Numbered from the stretch's first letter, positions 8,137 to 18,227 are shown. The stretch: 64,000 bases of DNA from CAVTYH01 sp963738835 (GCA_963738835.1 CAVTYH010000007.1:124001-188000); one strand, 5' to 3'. The notes: generated from the sequence alone by a model not told the origin. Numbers and translations are program-made.

Positions 8137-8313
8137 TCACTGGCCGTGGGTTGCCAGCCAGAGACCCAAAAGATCGCTCAATACGAACATCATTACCCCT
8201 GCAATGAATGCAATCAGCAAGCGGTAGACGTTCCCCTTCATGGCCCGGTACACGATTACCGGCACGCCAATAATTACTGCCCACGACAAGATGGCAAGCA
8301 GAATGTCGCTCAT
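8137..8313 (-). CDS. Tiny two-span membrane protein
   Basis: A 58-aa protein made of two hydrophobic helices, about residues 3-20 (ILLAILSWAVIIGVPVIV) and 29-50 (RLLIAFIAGVMMFVLSDLLG), separated by a basic loop. No family recognised. Start chosen at 8313; an ATG at 8322 adds three residues. A TACAAT box ends 7 bases before the 8313 ATG, so the mRNA may lack a leader. The gene is bracketed by 37-bp direct repeats, which suggests it moves or duplicates as a unit. Confidence 0.45.
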   Translation of the reverse strand: MSDILLAILSWAVIIGVPVIVYRAMKGNVYRLLIAFIAGVMMFVLSDLLGLWLATHGQ

Positions 8314-8336
8314 GCCGCCCATTGTAGCCGAGATGG

Positions 8337-8373
8337 GGGCTTTGCATAAATAATCGGTTCTGTTCAGAAAATC
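8337..8373. repeat. Right copy of the 37-bp imperfect direct repeat
   Basis: Partner of 8082-8118, differing by one missing base and a few substitutions. It lies just upstream of the small membrane gene. Confidence 0.65.
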
Positions 8374-8494
8374 CGATTTCTGTATAAATAATCGCGCCGC
8401 CGCCAGAAAATTCAAGCGGATTTATTTTCGCCATCTGGGCGCAACTTCATTGCACCGGGAAACGTGGCATTCAGTTTAGCAACTGTTATAGAGG

Positions 8495-8710
8495 CTACTT
8501 TGCGATTTGGATTCTGTGCGGATTCTGATTGCGCCCAGTAGTCATCGCGCGAATTTGTTCAGCGACATCCGGTTCTAGGCCCCAAGTTGAATAGCAATTG
8601 CATCCAGCAACTGGGCATGTTATCCAGCCCTCTGTCACCGGTGGCCCATAACCGTTCAGGTTATGGTCGGCAAGCATATGCCCGCAGATGTTGCACAGTT
8701 CATTTCCCAT
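8495..8710 (-). CDS. Small Cys-rich (zinc-ribbon-like) protein
   Basis: A 71-aa protein with CNICGH near the start and CPVAGCNCYS in the middle, plus nearby His residues (HMLADHN). Two Cys pairs at this spacing suggest one zinc ribbon. Function unknown. An ATG at 8719 would add three residues, but a TACAAT box at 8718-8723 overlaps it and sits 7 bases before the ATG at 8710, the same geometry as in the neighbouring tiny gene; transcription may therefore start at the 8710 codon. Confidence 0.5.
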   Translation of the reverse strand: MGNELCNICGHMLADHNLNGYGPPVTEGWITCPVAGCNCYSTWGLEPDVAEQIRAMTTGRNQNPHRIQIAK

Positions 8711-8768
8711 GCCCCGCATTGTAGCCGATCAGCGGGGCGGACGGCCGCGGTGCAATTCTGCTCAATGG

Positions 8769-9050
8769 AGTCGCCGAATTTTGTCGGTTTCGTGCGCTGA
8801 ATGCAAACGCAAGCCAGATCACGATTTAATTCCGCGATCGACGAAAAAAACGAGGTCTGAAAACCATAATTCAAAGAGTTTTGTCGCTGGGACGACGGCG
8901 ATCGCTCGAGAATTCTCGGGCGTTTGCTCGGCGGCGGCCGTCAAAATTCGGCGAGTTTTGCCCTTAAAAATGCGTTTCCGCAAAACGCAGACAAAATTCG
9001 GCGCGACTTATCGAGAATTCCCGGCCAACCGACGAGAGTTTTGTCAATTA
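8769..9050. repeat. Cluster of short direct and inverted repeats, no gene
   Basis: CAAAATTCGGCG occurs at about 8942 and 8993 and inverted at about 8770; TCGAGAATTC(T/C)CGG at about 8903 and 9009; GAGTTTTG(T/C)C at about 8877, 8953 and 9034. No coding frame here is convincing. The arrangement looks like an expanded, diverged repeat array of unknown purpose. Confidence 0.5.
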
Positions 9051-9087
9051 TGGCGGACGGCTGGCGCACGAAATCGATCCGGCGCCT

Positions 9088-9125
9088 CCTCACCCCGGCC
9101 CGTTCCCCGAAGGAGAGGGAGTTTG
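9088..9125. repeat. Palindromic GGGAGAGGG-family repeat, diverged copy
   Basis: CTCACCCCGGCCCGTTCCCC, then AAGGAGAGGGAG. It lies just past the 3' end of the LOG-family gene. Confidence 0.75.
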
Positions 9126-9167
9126 AATGTCGAAACCGGACGCCGACTCCCGACCGGCACGGTCGGA

Positions 9168-10508
9168 CTATGTACCGCCTACTGCTCCGCGGTTGATGCA
9201 ATCGATCAACTGCCGCAAGCGGCCCAGGCTGCGGCGGTTGAAATGGAACATCAGCCGTGGCAAGGCGATGAGTGCCGGCTCGTCTTTTTCTTCCCGCAGT
9301 GGGCCGCCGGTGGTGAAGTCGCCATCGACCAGAATGTCGCGAAAGTGCTGGTTGATGTCGTCCAGCAGTTTCGGACTGATCGCCTCGGTCAGCCGCAGCA
9401 CCAGCTTGTTCTTCACGTACCGCATGCTGTGGTAGACGTGAAAGAACTGCAGGATTTCGGCGACGGCGGCCTCGACCTTGTCGGTCAGTTTGTACAGCGA
9501 CAAATCCTCGGGCGAGATCATGCCGTCGGCGAGCAAGCGGTTGTGGACGAACTCGATGAATGGTTGCCAGAATTTGCCGCCGGGCGCGTCGAGGAACACG
9601 ACCGGCACCATGTCGCGCTTGCCGGTTTGCAGCAGCGTGAGCACTTCCAGCCCTTCGTCCAGCGTGCCGAAGCCGCCGGGAAACAGGACCACGGCGTCGC
9701 ATTCCTTCACGAACATCAGCTTGCGCGTGAAGAAATATTTCATGTGCACCAGTTTCGGATCGCCGGCGATGATGGGGTTGGCAGATTGCTCGAAGGGGAG
9801 CATGATGTTCAGGCCCATCGAGTTTTCGCGCCCTGCGCCGACGTGGCCGGCTTCCATGATTCCGCTGGCGGCGCCGGTGACCACGAGCCAGCCGTTTTCC
9901 GCCATCGCGCGGCCAAACTTCACCGCCTGCTGGTACGCGGGCTTGTCGGGCCGAGTGCGGGCCGAGCCGAACACGGTCACTTTGCGACGCGAACGATACG
10001 GCGAAAAGACTTTGAAGGCGTACCGCAACTCGCGCATCGTGCGGCTGAGAATTTTCAAATCGCCGCGCGACGGTTGATCGGCGGCCAGCTTGTCGGCCGA
10101 TTCCTTGATCTGCGCAATCAGATCGGCAATACGCTGGCGATCGAGCGATTTGACGGCCTCGGCCGCTGCGGAATCGAGCCCGGCGGCAAGTGTGACGTTT
10201 TCGGTGGCGGCCGCAATCAGTGCGCTGGCCAGTTCCTGTGAGGCAACCTTGACAGCCTCGCTGTTGGTTGGCGGATTTACGCCGGAGAGAGCGACGCCAT
10301 TCTGGCTGGCATCGGAGGCGGCAGATTTATCGGTATCGGAAGCAGACAATGGTGCAGATCCTGCGTCGTTCAAGCGGACATCCGTATGACAATTAATTTC
10401 GGTTTGCGAGTCAACATCATAGACACTGGCAATTGCATCCTCAATTATATCGAGATGACACAAGTCGACGGTAGGCCAAAGGCAAAGGGGCCGTACATCC
10501 AACTGCAC
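9168..10508 (-). CDS. LOG-family protein (TIGR00730-like, lysine decarboxylase fold)
   Basis: A Rossmann-like LOG-family protein. The core reads TVFGSARTRPDKPAY, WLVVTGAASGIMEAGHVGAG with the PGGxGTxxE-type motif present as FPGGFGTLDE, and Arg residues in FTRKLMF. Family members release cytokinin-like bases from nucleotides (phosphoribohydrolase activity) or act on other nucleoside monophosphates; which applies here is unknown. Residues from about 330 onward are an extra C-terminal region. The first 70-100 residues are poorly conserved-looking; 10508 is a GTG only 6 bases past the P450 stop, and a TTG at 10373 after GGATGTCCGC is a reasonable alternative start. Confidence 0.8.
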   Translation of the reverse strand: MQLDVRPLCLWPTVDLCHLDIIEDAIASVYDVDSQTEINCHTDVRLNDAGSAPLSASDTDKSAASDASQNGVALSGVNPPTNSEAVKVASQELASALIAAATENVTLAAGLDSAAAEAVKSLDRQRIADLIAQIKESADKLAADQPSRGDLKILSRTMRELRYAFKVFSPYRSRRKVTVFGSARTRPDKPAYQQAVKFGRAMAENGWLVVTGAASGIMEAGHVGAGRENSMGLNIMLPFEQSANPIIAGDPKLVHMKYFFTRKLMFVKECDAVVLFPGGFGTLDEGLEVLTLLQTGKRDMVPVVFLDAPGGKFWQPFIEFVHNRLLADGMISPEDLSLYKLTDKVEAAVAEILQFFHVYHSMRYVKNKLVLRLTEAISPKLLDDINQHFRDILVDGDFTTGGPLREEKDEPALIALPRLMFHFNRRSLGRLRQLIDCINRGAVGGT

Positions 10509-10514
10509 TGGACA

Positions 10515-11959
10515 TCAACCGCGAGCGGCGGCAGATGCCAGCGAGGTCGGTTGCCGCCGATGAATCACCGCTGGCATCCCGCTGGCCGGACGCAGCGTGA
10601 CCGAGGGCCACGGTTTGATTTGCGCCGGGTCGACCAGTTCGAAACGAACTCGCGGCGCCAGGGCGGCGACCACCAAAGTGGTTTCCAGCATGGCAAACGA
10701 GTTGCCGATGCACACGCGCGGGCCGCCGCCGAAAGGGAAGTAAGCGTAGGCGGGACGCTCTTTGCGGAGCGCAGAATCGATTGGTGCTGCTTCCCTCTCA
10801 CCCTGCCCTCTCCCGCCAGGGGAGAGGGTATCATCGAGCCAGCGCTCGGGCCGGAATTCATCGGGATGGTCGAACCAACGCGGATCGCGATGCACAACCC
10901 ATTGACTCATGATCACAGCGCTGCCGGCCGGCACGTGATAGCCTCCGATTTCGGCATCGGCCAGCACGCGGCGGCTAAAGGCGTATGCCGGCGGATACAG
11001 CCGCATCGATTCTTTGATGACCGCTTCGGTGTACAGCAAATTCGGCACGTCGTTGACATTGGGCCACCGATCGCCAATGACCGAATTCAACTCACGCAGC
11101 AATCGATTTTCGATTTCGGGATTTTGAGCCAGCAGGAACCACGTCCAGGCCAAAGCGTTGGCCGTCGTTTCATGGCCGGCCAGGAACAGTGTCATCACTT
11201 CGTCGCGCAGCTGCCGATCGGTCATGCCCGAGTGATCGACTTCGTCGCGGGCTTGAATCAACTTGGTGAGCAAATCGCCGGACCCAGAGGATGCCCCGCC
11301 GCCAACTTCTCGCCGCTGGCGAATGATGCGATTCACAATGACGTCGAGCTTGGCAACGTTGCGCTCGCGCGCCGATTGCGCGGCGTCGGGACCCACGGCG
11401 GCGCGTTCCACATGCTTTCGAACCGATGACTGAAATCGTGCATGGCGCTTTCCAGCGGCGCAGCAACTTCGTTCGTCAGGTCAGTAAGATCAATATCCAT
11501 CAGCGCCTTGCCGACAATGCCCAACGCCAGCCGGCTCATTTCGCGATGCAGATCGAGCTGCTGAGCGTCGTGCCACTCGTTCAGAATCCGCTCCGCCTGG
11601 GTCGTGATGATCTCGGCGTAGTTGTTCACGCTGGCTCGACTGAATGCGGGTTGCATCAACCGCCGTTGACGCAGCCAGAAATCGCCTTCGCTATTCAACA
11701 GCCCATTGCCCAGCACGGGCCGCAAGAGTTCGAATACGTAACTCTTGCCGAACTTGCGATTTTCTGTGACCAGCACTTGCTCGATGAAATCGGGGTGGCT
11801 GGCCAAATGGACCCGGCGAGGACCGAAGCGGAGTCCCACGAAATCGCCGTACTCACGAGCGCAGCGGGTAAAAAACCCGAGCATGTCGCGACGGAATTCA
11901 GGCAAGTTGCCAAGGAACCAATGTCCCGGCGGTATGGGCGGGCGGCGGTGTGCAGCCAA
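10515..11959 (-). pseudogene. Cytochrome P450, one frame change near 11380, repeat insertion
   Basis: Both halves together make a complete bacterial P450 of about 480 aa. N-terminal half: PPIPPGHWFLGNLPEF, FGKSYVF, WLRQRRLMQPAFS. C-terminal half: I-helix oxygen-binding motif LAGHETTANAL, ExxR as KESMRLYPP, and heme loop FGGGPRVCIG with the cysteine ligand. Close to CYP102/CYP4-like fatty-acid hydroxylases by motif, substrate unknown. Between PERWLDD and YAYFPFGGG the residues LSPGGRGQGE come from a palindromic repeat inserted in frame. The halves overlap in different frames at 11333-11411, consistent with one indel. Confidence 0.85.
10794..10832. repeat. Palindromic GGGAGAGGG-family repeat inside the P450 gene
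   Basis: Almost identical to the 7562 copy and translated in the same frame and orientation (LSPGGRGQGE), just before the P450 heme-binding loop. Confidence 0.88.
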
Positions 11960-12060
11960 GGTGTTTATCTCCTCCCGCCGTCAGTGTATCTAACGACGTT
12001 GACCGCGGAAACTATCGGATCGGAACTGCCGCAACGTACTTTTTGTGTCGGCGCAACAAA

Positions 12061-12088
12061 AAACCCAGGGGTTGCAACCCCTGGGTTT
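12061..12088 (-). terminator. Perfect 28-base palindrome, bidirectional terminator
   Basis: AAACCCAGGGGTTG and its complement meet without a gap. It follows the stop of the 12125 gene on the minus strand, with AAA/TTT ends that give a T-run in both directions. Confidence 0.75.
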
Positions 12089-12124
12089 AATTATGGCTGG
12101 TGGTTGAATTGTGCTCGATCCCGT

Positions 12125-12379
12125 TCAGGCCGACGGACGGATGTGATGCTGGTAGGCCAGAATCACTTCGTACAGATCGGCCGAGATCGTGATTTCGTCG
12201 TTCTTGAAGTCACGCAGCCAGGTGCGGCGGCTGTTCACGGCATCGGCCAACAGCGGCAGCACTTCAGCCAGCGGCACCGTGACGGTTTGCGGAGTCGTGC
12301 GGTGCTGGGCGGCAATGCCTGTGACGGTTTCCGACTCTGGCCCGTAGTACACTTTGAAGCGGCGTTGTGCCGATGCCAT
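12125..12379 (-). CDS. Small conserved-looking soluble protein
   Basis: An 84-aa protein: MASAQRRFKVYYG, then VTVPLAEVLPLLADAVNSRR, TWLRDFKNDEITISADLYEV and a short basic end. It has a compact alpha/beta pattern, no signal peptide and no known motif. AAGGATGACGAT precedes the ATG at 12379. It is monocistronic: a perfect palindromic terminator follows its stop and about 250 bases separate it from the ABC-F gene. The clean start, terminator and balanced composition make it a real gene of unknown role. Confidence 0.6.
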   Translation of the reverse strand: MASAQRRFKVYYGPESETVTGIAAQHRTTPQTVTVPLAEVLPLLADAVNSRRTWLRDFKNDEITISADLYEVILAYQHHIRPSA

Positions 12380-12627
12380 ATCGTCATCCTTGACGGGGTG
12401 TGATCGCGACGCAACCCTTGGCCCCATATGCCATTGGCCGCGGCCGCGCCAGACAAAATCTGCTGGCGCGGAAAAGGCCCACCCTGCTTTCGCGTCACCT
12501 TTATCGGCAAATCATCCGACTAGAATTTGACGAATTTAGCGTCTGCGTCGATTTTTTCTGGTCCCAGAGTGCTAGCACTTTTGCGGCTAGCAAGAGTAAA
12601 CCGTCAGCAGCTAGATCGTCCGTATGT
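12380..12627. other. Intergenic stretch between the ABC-F gene and the 84-aa gene
   Basis: Should contain the promoter of the 84-aa gene (minus strand). A short dyad GTGCTAGCAC lies at about 12569. No gene is seen. Confidence 0.3.
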
Positions 12628-14429
12628 CTAACCGGCTTCTTCTTGCAAGCGGAACCAACGGTCTTCGGCTTTGGCGAGTTCGGTACTGACCGATTCGAAT
12701 TCGGTGTGCAGCCGCAAGGCTTCGGCGGCATCGGTGGTTGCGAGCAGCCGCTGGTTGACCACATTTTTTTGCTCGGTCAGCCGATTCACGGTTTTTTCCA
12801 GCGCCGCGACTTCTTTGCGCAACTCGCGTTCACTGCGCTGTGTTCTATCCGCGACAGACGGTTTCTGCGATTGCCCACCAGCCGACTTCTGGCCATTGGA
12901 TTGCGTTTTCTTAACGACTTCGGCAGCATCGTGCTCAGCTGCGTCGATTTCCTGATTGACCGAATACAAATACGCTTCGTAATCGCCACGGTAGTTGATG
13001 ACGCGGCCGTCGCGAACTTCGACAATGCAAGTGGCGACGCGCTTCAGGAAATGTCGATCGTGGCTGGTGAAGAGCACCGTGCCGCGGTACGCCAAAAGGG
13101 CTCCGGCCAGCGCCTCGATGGTCTCGACATCCAAGTGATTGCCCGGTTCGTCGAGCACCAGCACGTTGTAATCGCTGAGCAACAATCCGGCCAAACATAC
13201 CCGAGCTCGTTCGCCGCCGGAGAGGACGGCAATGCGTTTATTGATTTGTTCGCCGCGGAACAACAGCGCGGCCGCCAAATCGAGAATGTCTTGCGTTTTC
13301 GTTCGCGGCGCAGCTTGGCGTTCCAGATACTCCAGCACGGTTTGATCTTCCGGCAAGCTGGCGTAAACGTGCTGGGCGTAAATTCCAATCTGGCAACCGT
13401 AGCCCCAGCGCACTTCACCGGCCAGCGGCTCAAGCGAATCGACGACGGTTCGCAGAAATGTGGTTTTGCCTTGGCCGTTGTCGCCGACGATGGCGGCCCG
13501 CCAACCGTGATCGATTTCCAGATTGATGTCGCTGGCAACTTGCCGCTCGGCGTATCCAATCGCTAGATCTCGGCAGCGCAGCGCGGGTCCTTTGCGAGCT
13601 GCGACAACCGGTGCGCGGATTTTAGCCGTCGGCTCATTGGTGTCGACGGAGTTCAACTCCAGCCGCTCAAGCTGCTTACTTTTCGATTTCGCTCGCGACG
13701 CCGTGCTGGCTCGCGCTTTATTCTTGGCGATGAAATCTTCCAAATGCCGGCGTTTGGCAAGAATCGAGGCATTGGCCCGCGAATCGTGTTCGCGCCGCTG
13801 CTGTTGATATTCCAAACAAGCGTCGATCGGCCCGGGAAACATCGTCAGTTTGCCCTGCGACAAATCGAGGGTGTGGCGCAGGTGGCGGCCAGGAAGGCCC
13901 GATCGTGCGAAACCACGAGGCAGGCTTCCGGGTGATTTTTGAGAAAATGCTCCAGCAGAATTTGCGTGCGCAGGTCGAGAAAATTTGTTGGCTCATCGAG
14001 CAGGAGCAAATTCGGCTCGTGCAACAAAAGCGCGGCCAATTTCACACGGGTTTGCCAGCCGCCGGAGAGTTTTTGCACCGGCTGGCCATCAAGCATGCGG
14101 CCCTTCAATTCGAACTGTCCCGCGACTTCGCCACACTTCCAATCGGGCTGCCCGCTGTCACGCATCAGAAATTGCAGTGGCGTTTCGTCGGGCAAAAATG
14201 GATCGTGCTGCCGCAGATAGCCAAGCCGCAACTTGGGATGCCGTATGATTTCGCCACGCTCCAGCTCTTCTTCACCCAGCAGAATTCGCAACAGCGTGCT
14301 TTTGCCGGCACCATTGCGGCCGATGAAGCCGACATTCACGTCGTCGGTCAGGCTGGCTTCAGCGCCATCCAGCAGCACCTGATCGCCGTAGCTCTTGTGG
14401 GCGTCTTTGATTTGCAGCAGCACTGCCAT
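12628..14429 (-). pseudogene. ABC-F family ATPase, one frame change near 13876
   Basis: A cytosolic protein with two ABC domains and no membrane part, the ABC-F type that acts on the ribosome. First domain: GRNGAGKST, LSGGWQTRV, LLLLDEPTNFLDL, VVSHDRAF. Second: GDNGQGKTT, LSGGERARV, VLDEPGNHLDV, FTSHDRHFL. Between them is a Lys/Arg-rich linker helix (AKNKARASTASRAKSKSK) and at the end a coiled coil. The frame breaks right after FLAATC; restoring one C gives AHTLDLSQGKLTMFPG, the expected continuation, so the gene is probably intact in the organism. The second domain has PGN instead of PTN before HLD, a modest variation. Confidence 0.9.
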
Positions 14430-14534
14430 TACGGTTACTCGATTTGGAGAAGGAGTTTCTCCAAGCGTAACCGGAGGGGGCCGTACCGTTCAATGCGTTC
14501 GCGCCAGGTAGCCGAATTCGCAAGAATACCGTTT

Positions 14535-17500
14535 TTATCGCTGCGGCGGATTGAACAAGCGTTCGAGTCCCTTGTTCACGGCGTTCTCGATCGCCGCCCG
14601 CGGAAGAGTCTCCAGTAGTTTCGTCAGCACAGAGAATTCGAACTTTGGATTTTTCAAATTGCCCTGAATCGGCACGCGAATTACGTCTTCCGTGAAACCG
14701 GCCAGCGGACTGTTGCGTTGTTTTTTCCACTCGTCTTTCACCGGAATTTCAGCGACGATATTAACGGTCTCATCGAGCCCCACCCAACCGCGAGTGCGGA
14801 TCGTGACTTCGCCCACCTCCATTGTCAGGCCTTGATGGAATACGCGGCCTTCCACCAGGTGGAAATCGACTTTCTGATTGTCGATTTTCAACAGTGCCGG
14901 ATCGCGGCCCAGGTCTTGTGGGACGAGCTTGCCTTTAGCCATTGCTTCCACTTGCCGACCGATGAGTACAAACGGGCGGAACAGCGGCCCAGGCGTGACG
15001 GTCATGTTTTGCACAATCAGCCGCCCGCCCAGATCGGCCTGCTTCGGATCGGAAATCGGCACGCGGACGCCGTCGAGTTCAACCGACATTACACCTTCAG
15101 TGCGCGTCGCCTCGGCGACCATGGGGGCGACGAATTTAAGCCAGCTGTCGGCCAGCTGATCGGTAATTGGCACATCGGTCAGCAGTGGGCCTTTGTTCAG
15201 CACAATTTGTGCAGGACCGGGCGACAATTGGACAATTGGCGCCACGGTAAGCCGGCCCGGATTGCGACCGGCGCCGATGATGGTGTCGATTGGCTTGAGC
15301 GCAACGATGCCGTTTTCCAAGTGGGCATCGAACGTCAGCGGCCCGATGTAGAGACCGTTGATTTCAGCTTGCTGCCATCCGAAGGCGGCATCGGCGACCA
15401 GCGAGCGCAGAGAGGCGAACGGATCGGGAATCGGTTGTCCCGTGCGGCGGTCGATTTGAGGACGCGCGGCAGCTGCCGGATTTGCAGTCGCGCTGACCAG
15501 CGTCAAATCTTTGCCAGCAGTGCCCAACGGACCGTGGATCGAAAACTTGTTCGATTGCCGGCCGGCAATGGCGATGTGACTGCCCAGATATGGCTTCAAG
15601 AGCGGGCCCAGCGTCTGCCAGTCGTAATTGATGACGCCGGACAGGTCGAGATTTTGCTGTGTTTTGAGCTGGGCAATTTTTCCGGCTGCTTGCATCGCCA
15701 AAGCCTGCGAGCCAACTTGCAAGCCGGCCAATTGAATTGTCTCGGCGGCGCTGTCGAAACTGCCGCCGGCAGCGAGCGTGAGCCTAGCCTCTTGCCAGAT
15801 TGGATCGGGTGCTCTGGCAGGCGCGTTTTGGCGCAATCCGCTGCGCGGCTTCGCGGCGGAATCGTCGAACACGTACACAGCAAAGTTATCGATGGCGGAA
15901 TCGAATCTTCCCGTGGTGACCGAACCGTTGTGAGCTACATCGGCGCTGCCGGTCAGAAGGCCGGCCATCGCATAACTGGGGGACGTGCGCGGGTCGCTGA
16001 TCCAGTGGAACAGCCTCGCGAGATCTGCCCGATAGGAAAGCTGTCCCTGCATGCTGAAGGGGCCGCCGCTCGGCATCGAAACCGTAGCAGCCTCGGTCCG
16101 CAAGGAAATCGAACTGGTCAGCAACGTCGAGCGGTTCAGCGTCAACCGACCGGTGGCAAATTCATATCCGCCGGAAGCTTCCAGCTGCACGCCCGGCTCG
16201 TCGATAAAAAGTGTGTTCCAACCCCAGGCGTGTAAATCGTTAAAATTGGCTTTGACTTGCTGAATTTCGACGCCAGCCGGCGAATAGGCCACTTGCGCGG
16301 CGATATCGCACGCTCCGCCAAGATCCAATCCGTCGAGTGCCAGCCACGACGCCATTCGAGGCCACCAGCGTGTCAACTGCCCCTGCACATGCACATCGAG
16401 CGGCCAGCGAGAATTGGCGGCCAGGCCATCGACGGGCTGCAACAGCCGCAAATTGATTTGCTCATGCGCCTGCGTCGCAGCATTGTCGATCGTCGCGGTG
16501 AACTGCGCGGCATCGAGTCGCCGCAGATTTGCGGAGGTCAGCGTTGCTAGCGTTAGATTTTCGAGATTGCCTGCGGCATTGGCATTCAGCACAACCGAAT
16601 CGTCTTGCCATGCCGGTTTGCCGGGCAGTGCGACTTGCAAGCCCAGGAACTTGGCATCGGCCGCAGTCTGAAACGTTCCGTTAGCAGGTCGCTGCCAATC
16701 GAGTCGTGCGTCGCCGCGTCCGGCCAATCGAATGGTGCCCAGGTCGATAAACTGACTGAGCTCGCTCATCAGCCGATCCAAATCGCACTCTGCTTCGGCA
16801 TGAAACTGATCGAGCGAACCACGGCCTGTGAGCTTCATGAAGCTGGAAACGCAGCTGAATTGATCGATCGAATAGTTGCCGGTCTGCTCACGCGCCGCCA
16901 ACTGCAAATCGATCGGCTGATCCCACGCCAATCGCCGGCCGCTGTCGATCGCCGCCAAATCGCTGGCGATTAACCGACCGGTCCAAACTTGTCCGCCGGC
17001 GTCAGGCTTGCTGGCCAGGGCCAACTGCACATGGCCGGATGTGATTTGTGTTCCCTGACGGACATGCAGCGTGCCAGGCAGCAGAGCCGCGAGTTTCGCC
17101 AGATCGAGCTGGCCATTGACATTCAAGGCCGATCTCGCAAACTGTGTCAGCGTATCTCCGCCGATTTTTTCCGGAATCGTCACGCTGCCGGCAATTCCGA
17201 TTTGCCCCACATCGCAAGAGATGCCGAGCTGATCGACATCGAGCCGACGGTTCTGATACGCCAGCTTGCACGGCAGTTCAATTCGATGCAGCGCTAGTCG
17301 ATCGGTTCCCAAGGGTCCACCGGTCGCTGTTACTTGATCCAGCGCGAGCATGCCGGTCACCTTCATTGGGCTGGCCGGATTGCCGTCGATGCCGTCGCAG
17401 TGCAAATCGGTCGACAGACTGCCGGCCAATTGCAAGTCAGGAGCGAAACGATCGGCCAACGGACGAAACATCGCCAGCGGCAAAGCGTCGATCTTCACAT

Positions 17501-18227
17501 CGACGTGCTCTTGGGCGCCGCTTGCGGCCGGGGTGCCGGTAATCGCCAACTTGGCCGTGTGCCCTTCGAATGGCACTTCGCCCGACAGCGCCATTTCCGC
17601 CGGCAAGGTGCTTTCCGGCGACATCCGCAATTTGAAATTGAATTTGTCGAGTTCCCAGCGCTGGCCGGTGGCGGTATCCAACACCTTGATGTTGCCATCG
17701 ACAATTTCGATGGCCATGGCGGGCGGCTTCGATGGCGGACCAGCCGGATCGGTTGATGGTTTCTCGCTGGTCAGCATGGGTGCCAGCACGTCTTCCAAAT
17801 TGCTGCCATCGGGCCGGAGCGCCAACGATACCTGCGGCCGTTCGATGCGAAACGTGCCCAGGTCTTTCAGATTTGAGAGCAAGCCAAACAGCGATCGTTC
17901 GCTTTCGACCTTCGCTAGCGACAGCAACACTTCGCCGCGCTCGTTGCGAATTTGCAGATCGGTGTAGCAAATGGGACCAAACCAGGAGAGCGATGCCCCG
18001 CCAGCCTCGACGGTGCCGTGAATATCTCTAAGCGCCAATCGCAACGGGGCGTTCCGCAGCCCGGTATAGGCCACCACAGTGGGCAGCGCCAGCACGAAGA
18101 CGGCCAGCAGGGTGAAGCAAATCACCAGCCGTTTCAGCCAGCGGCGTTTTTGGGGTCGGTAAGCCGGTTGCCGCTGCGATTCAAAGCTGCCTTGCCTGCG
18201 GCGTCGCTGTTGCGAAACGCTTGCCAT
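14535..18227 (-). CDS. Very large AsmA/TamB-like envelope protein
   Basis: A 1230-aa protein with a basic cytoplasmic start (QRRRRQGSFESQRQ), one transmembrane anchor at about residues 32-53 (LVICFTLLAVFVLALPTVVA) and a long periplasmic part. The part just after the anchor (LALRDIHGTVEAGGASLSWF, SLFGLLSNLKDLG, IERPQVSLALRPDGSNLEDV) is typical of AsmA and related bridge-like proteins, which span the periplasm and are linked to lipid transport and outer-membrane homeostasis. The end (FSVLTKLLETLPRAAIENAV) resembles the C-terminus of planctomycete AsmA-like proteins. The long frame is uninterrupted, unlike many neighbours. The large antisense frames over it are shadows. Confidence 0.8.
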   Translation of the reverse strand: MASVSQQRRRRQGSFESQRQPAYRPQKRRWLKRLVICFTLLAVFVLALPTVVAYTGLRNAPLRLALRDIHGTVEAGGASLSWFGPICYTDLQIRNERGEVLLSLAKVESERSLFGLLSNLKDLGTFRIERPQVSLALRPDGSNLEDVLAPMLTSEKPSTDPAGPPSKPPAMAIEIVDGNIKVLDTATGQRWELDKFNFKLRMSPESTLPAEMALSGEVPFEGHTAKLAITGTPAASGAQEHVDVKIDALPLAMFRPLADRFAPDLQLAGSLSTDLHCDGIDGNPASPMKVTGMLALDQVTATGGPLGTDRLALHRIELPCKLAYQNRRLDVDQLGISCDVGQIGIAGSVTIPEKIGGDTLTQFARSALNVNGQLDLAKLAALLPGTLHVRQGTQITSGHVQLALASKPDAGGQVWTGRLIASDLAAIDSGRRLAWDQPIDLQLAAREQTGNYSIDQFSCVSSFMKLTGRGSLDQFHAEAECDLDRLMSELSQFIDLGTIRLAGRGDARLDWQRPANGTFQTAADAKFLGLQVALPGKPAWQDDSVVLNANAAGNLENLTLATLTSANLRRLDAAQFTATIDNAATQAHEQINLRLLQPVDGLAANSRWPLDVHVQGQLTRWWPRMASWLALDGLDLGGACDIAAQVAYSPAGVEIQQVKANFNDLHAWGWNTLFIDEPGVQLEASGGYEFATGRLTLNRSTLLTSSISLRTEAATVSMPSGGPFSMQGQLSYRADLARLFHWISDPRTSPSYAMAGLLTGSADVAHNGSVTTGRFDSAIDNFAVYVFDDSAAKPRSGLRQNAPARAPDPIWQEARLTLAAGGSFDSAAETIQLAGLQVGSQALAMQAAGKIAQLKTQQNLDLSGVINYDWQTLGPLLKPYLGSHIAIAGRQSNKFSIHGPLGTAGKDLTLVSATANPAAAARPQIDRRTGQPIPDPFASLRSLVADAAFGWQQAEINGLYIGPLTFDAHLENGIVALKPIDTIIGAGRNPGRLTVAPIVQLSPGPAQIVLNKGPLLTDVPITDQLADSWLKFVAPMVAEATRTEGVMSVELDGVRVPISDPKQADLGGRLIVQNMTVTPGPLFRPFVLIGRQVEAMAKGKLVPQDLGRDPALLKIDNQKVDFHLVEGRVFHQGLTMEVGEVTIRTRGWVGLDETVNIVAEIPVKDEWKKQRNSPLAGFTEDVIRVPIQGNLKNPKFEFSVLTKLLETLPRAAIENAVNKGLERLFNPPQR

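Noticed and set aside
8688..10241. 517-aa plus-strand frame opposite the LOG-family gene
   Set aside because: Antisense to clear LOG motifs; composition typical of a shadow frame.
12565..12582. GAGTGCTAGCACTTT as a CIRCE-like heat-shock operator
   Set aside because: The arms are contiguous and lack the nine-base spacer and full TTAGCACTC halves; no chaperone gene follows.
12400..13566. 388-aa plus-strand frame opposite the ABC-F gene
   Set aside because: Shadow of the second ABC domain, and it starts inside a non-coding stretch.
14718..16235. 505-aa plus-strand frame opposite the AsmA-like gene
   Set aside because: Mirror of a long GC-rich coding gene; Arg/Gln/His-rich text without domain pattern.
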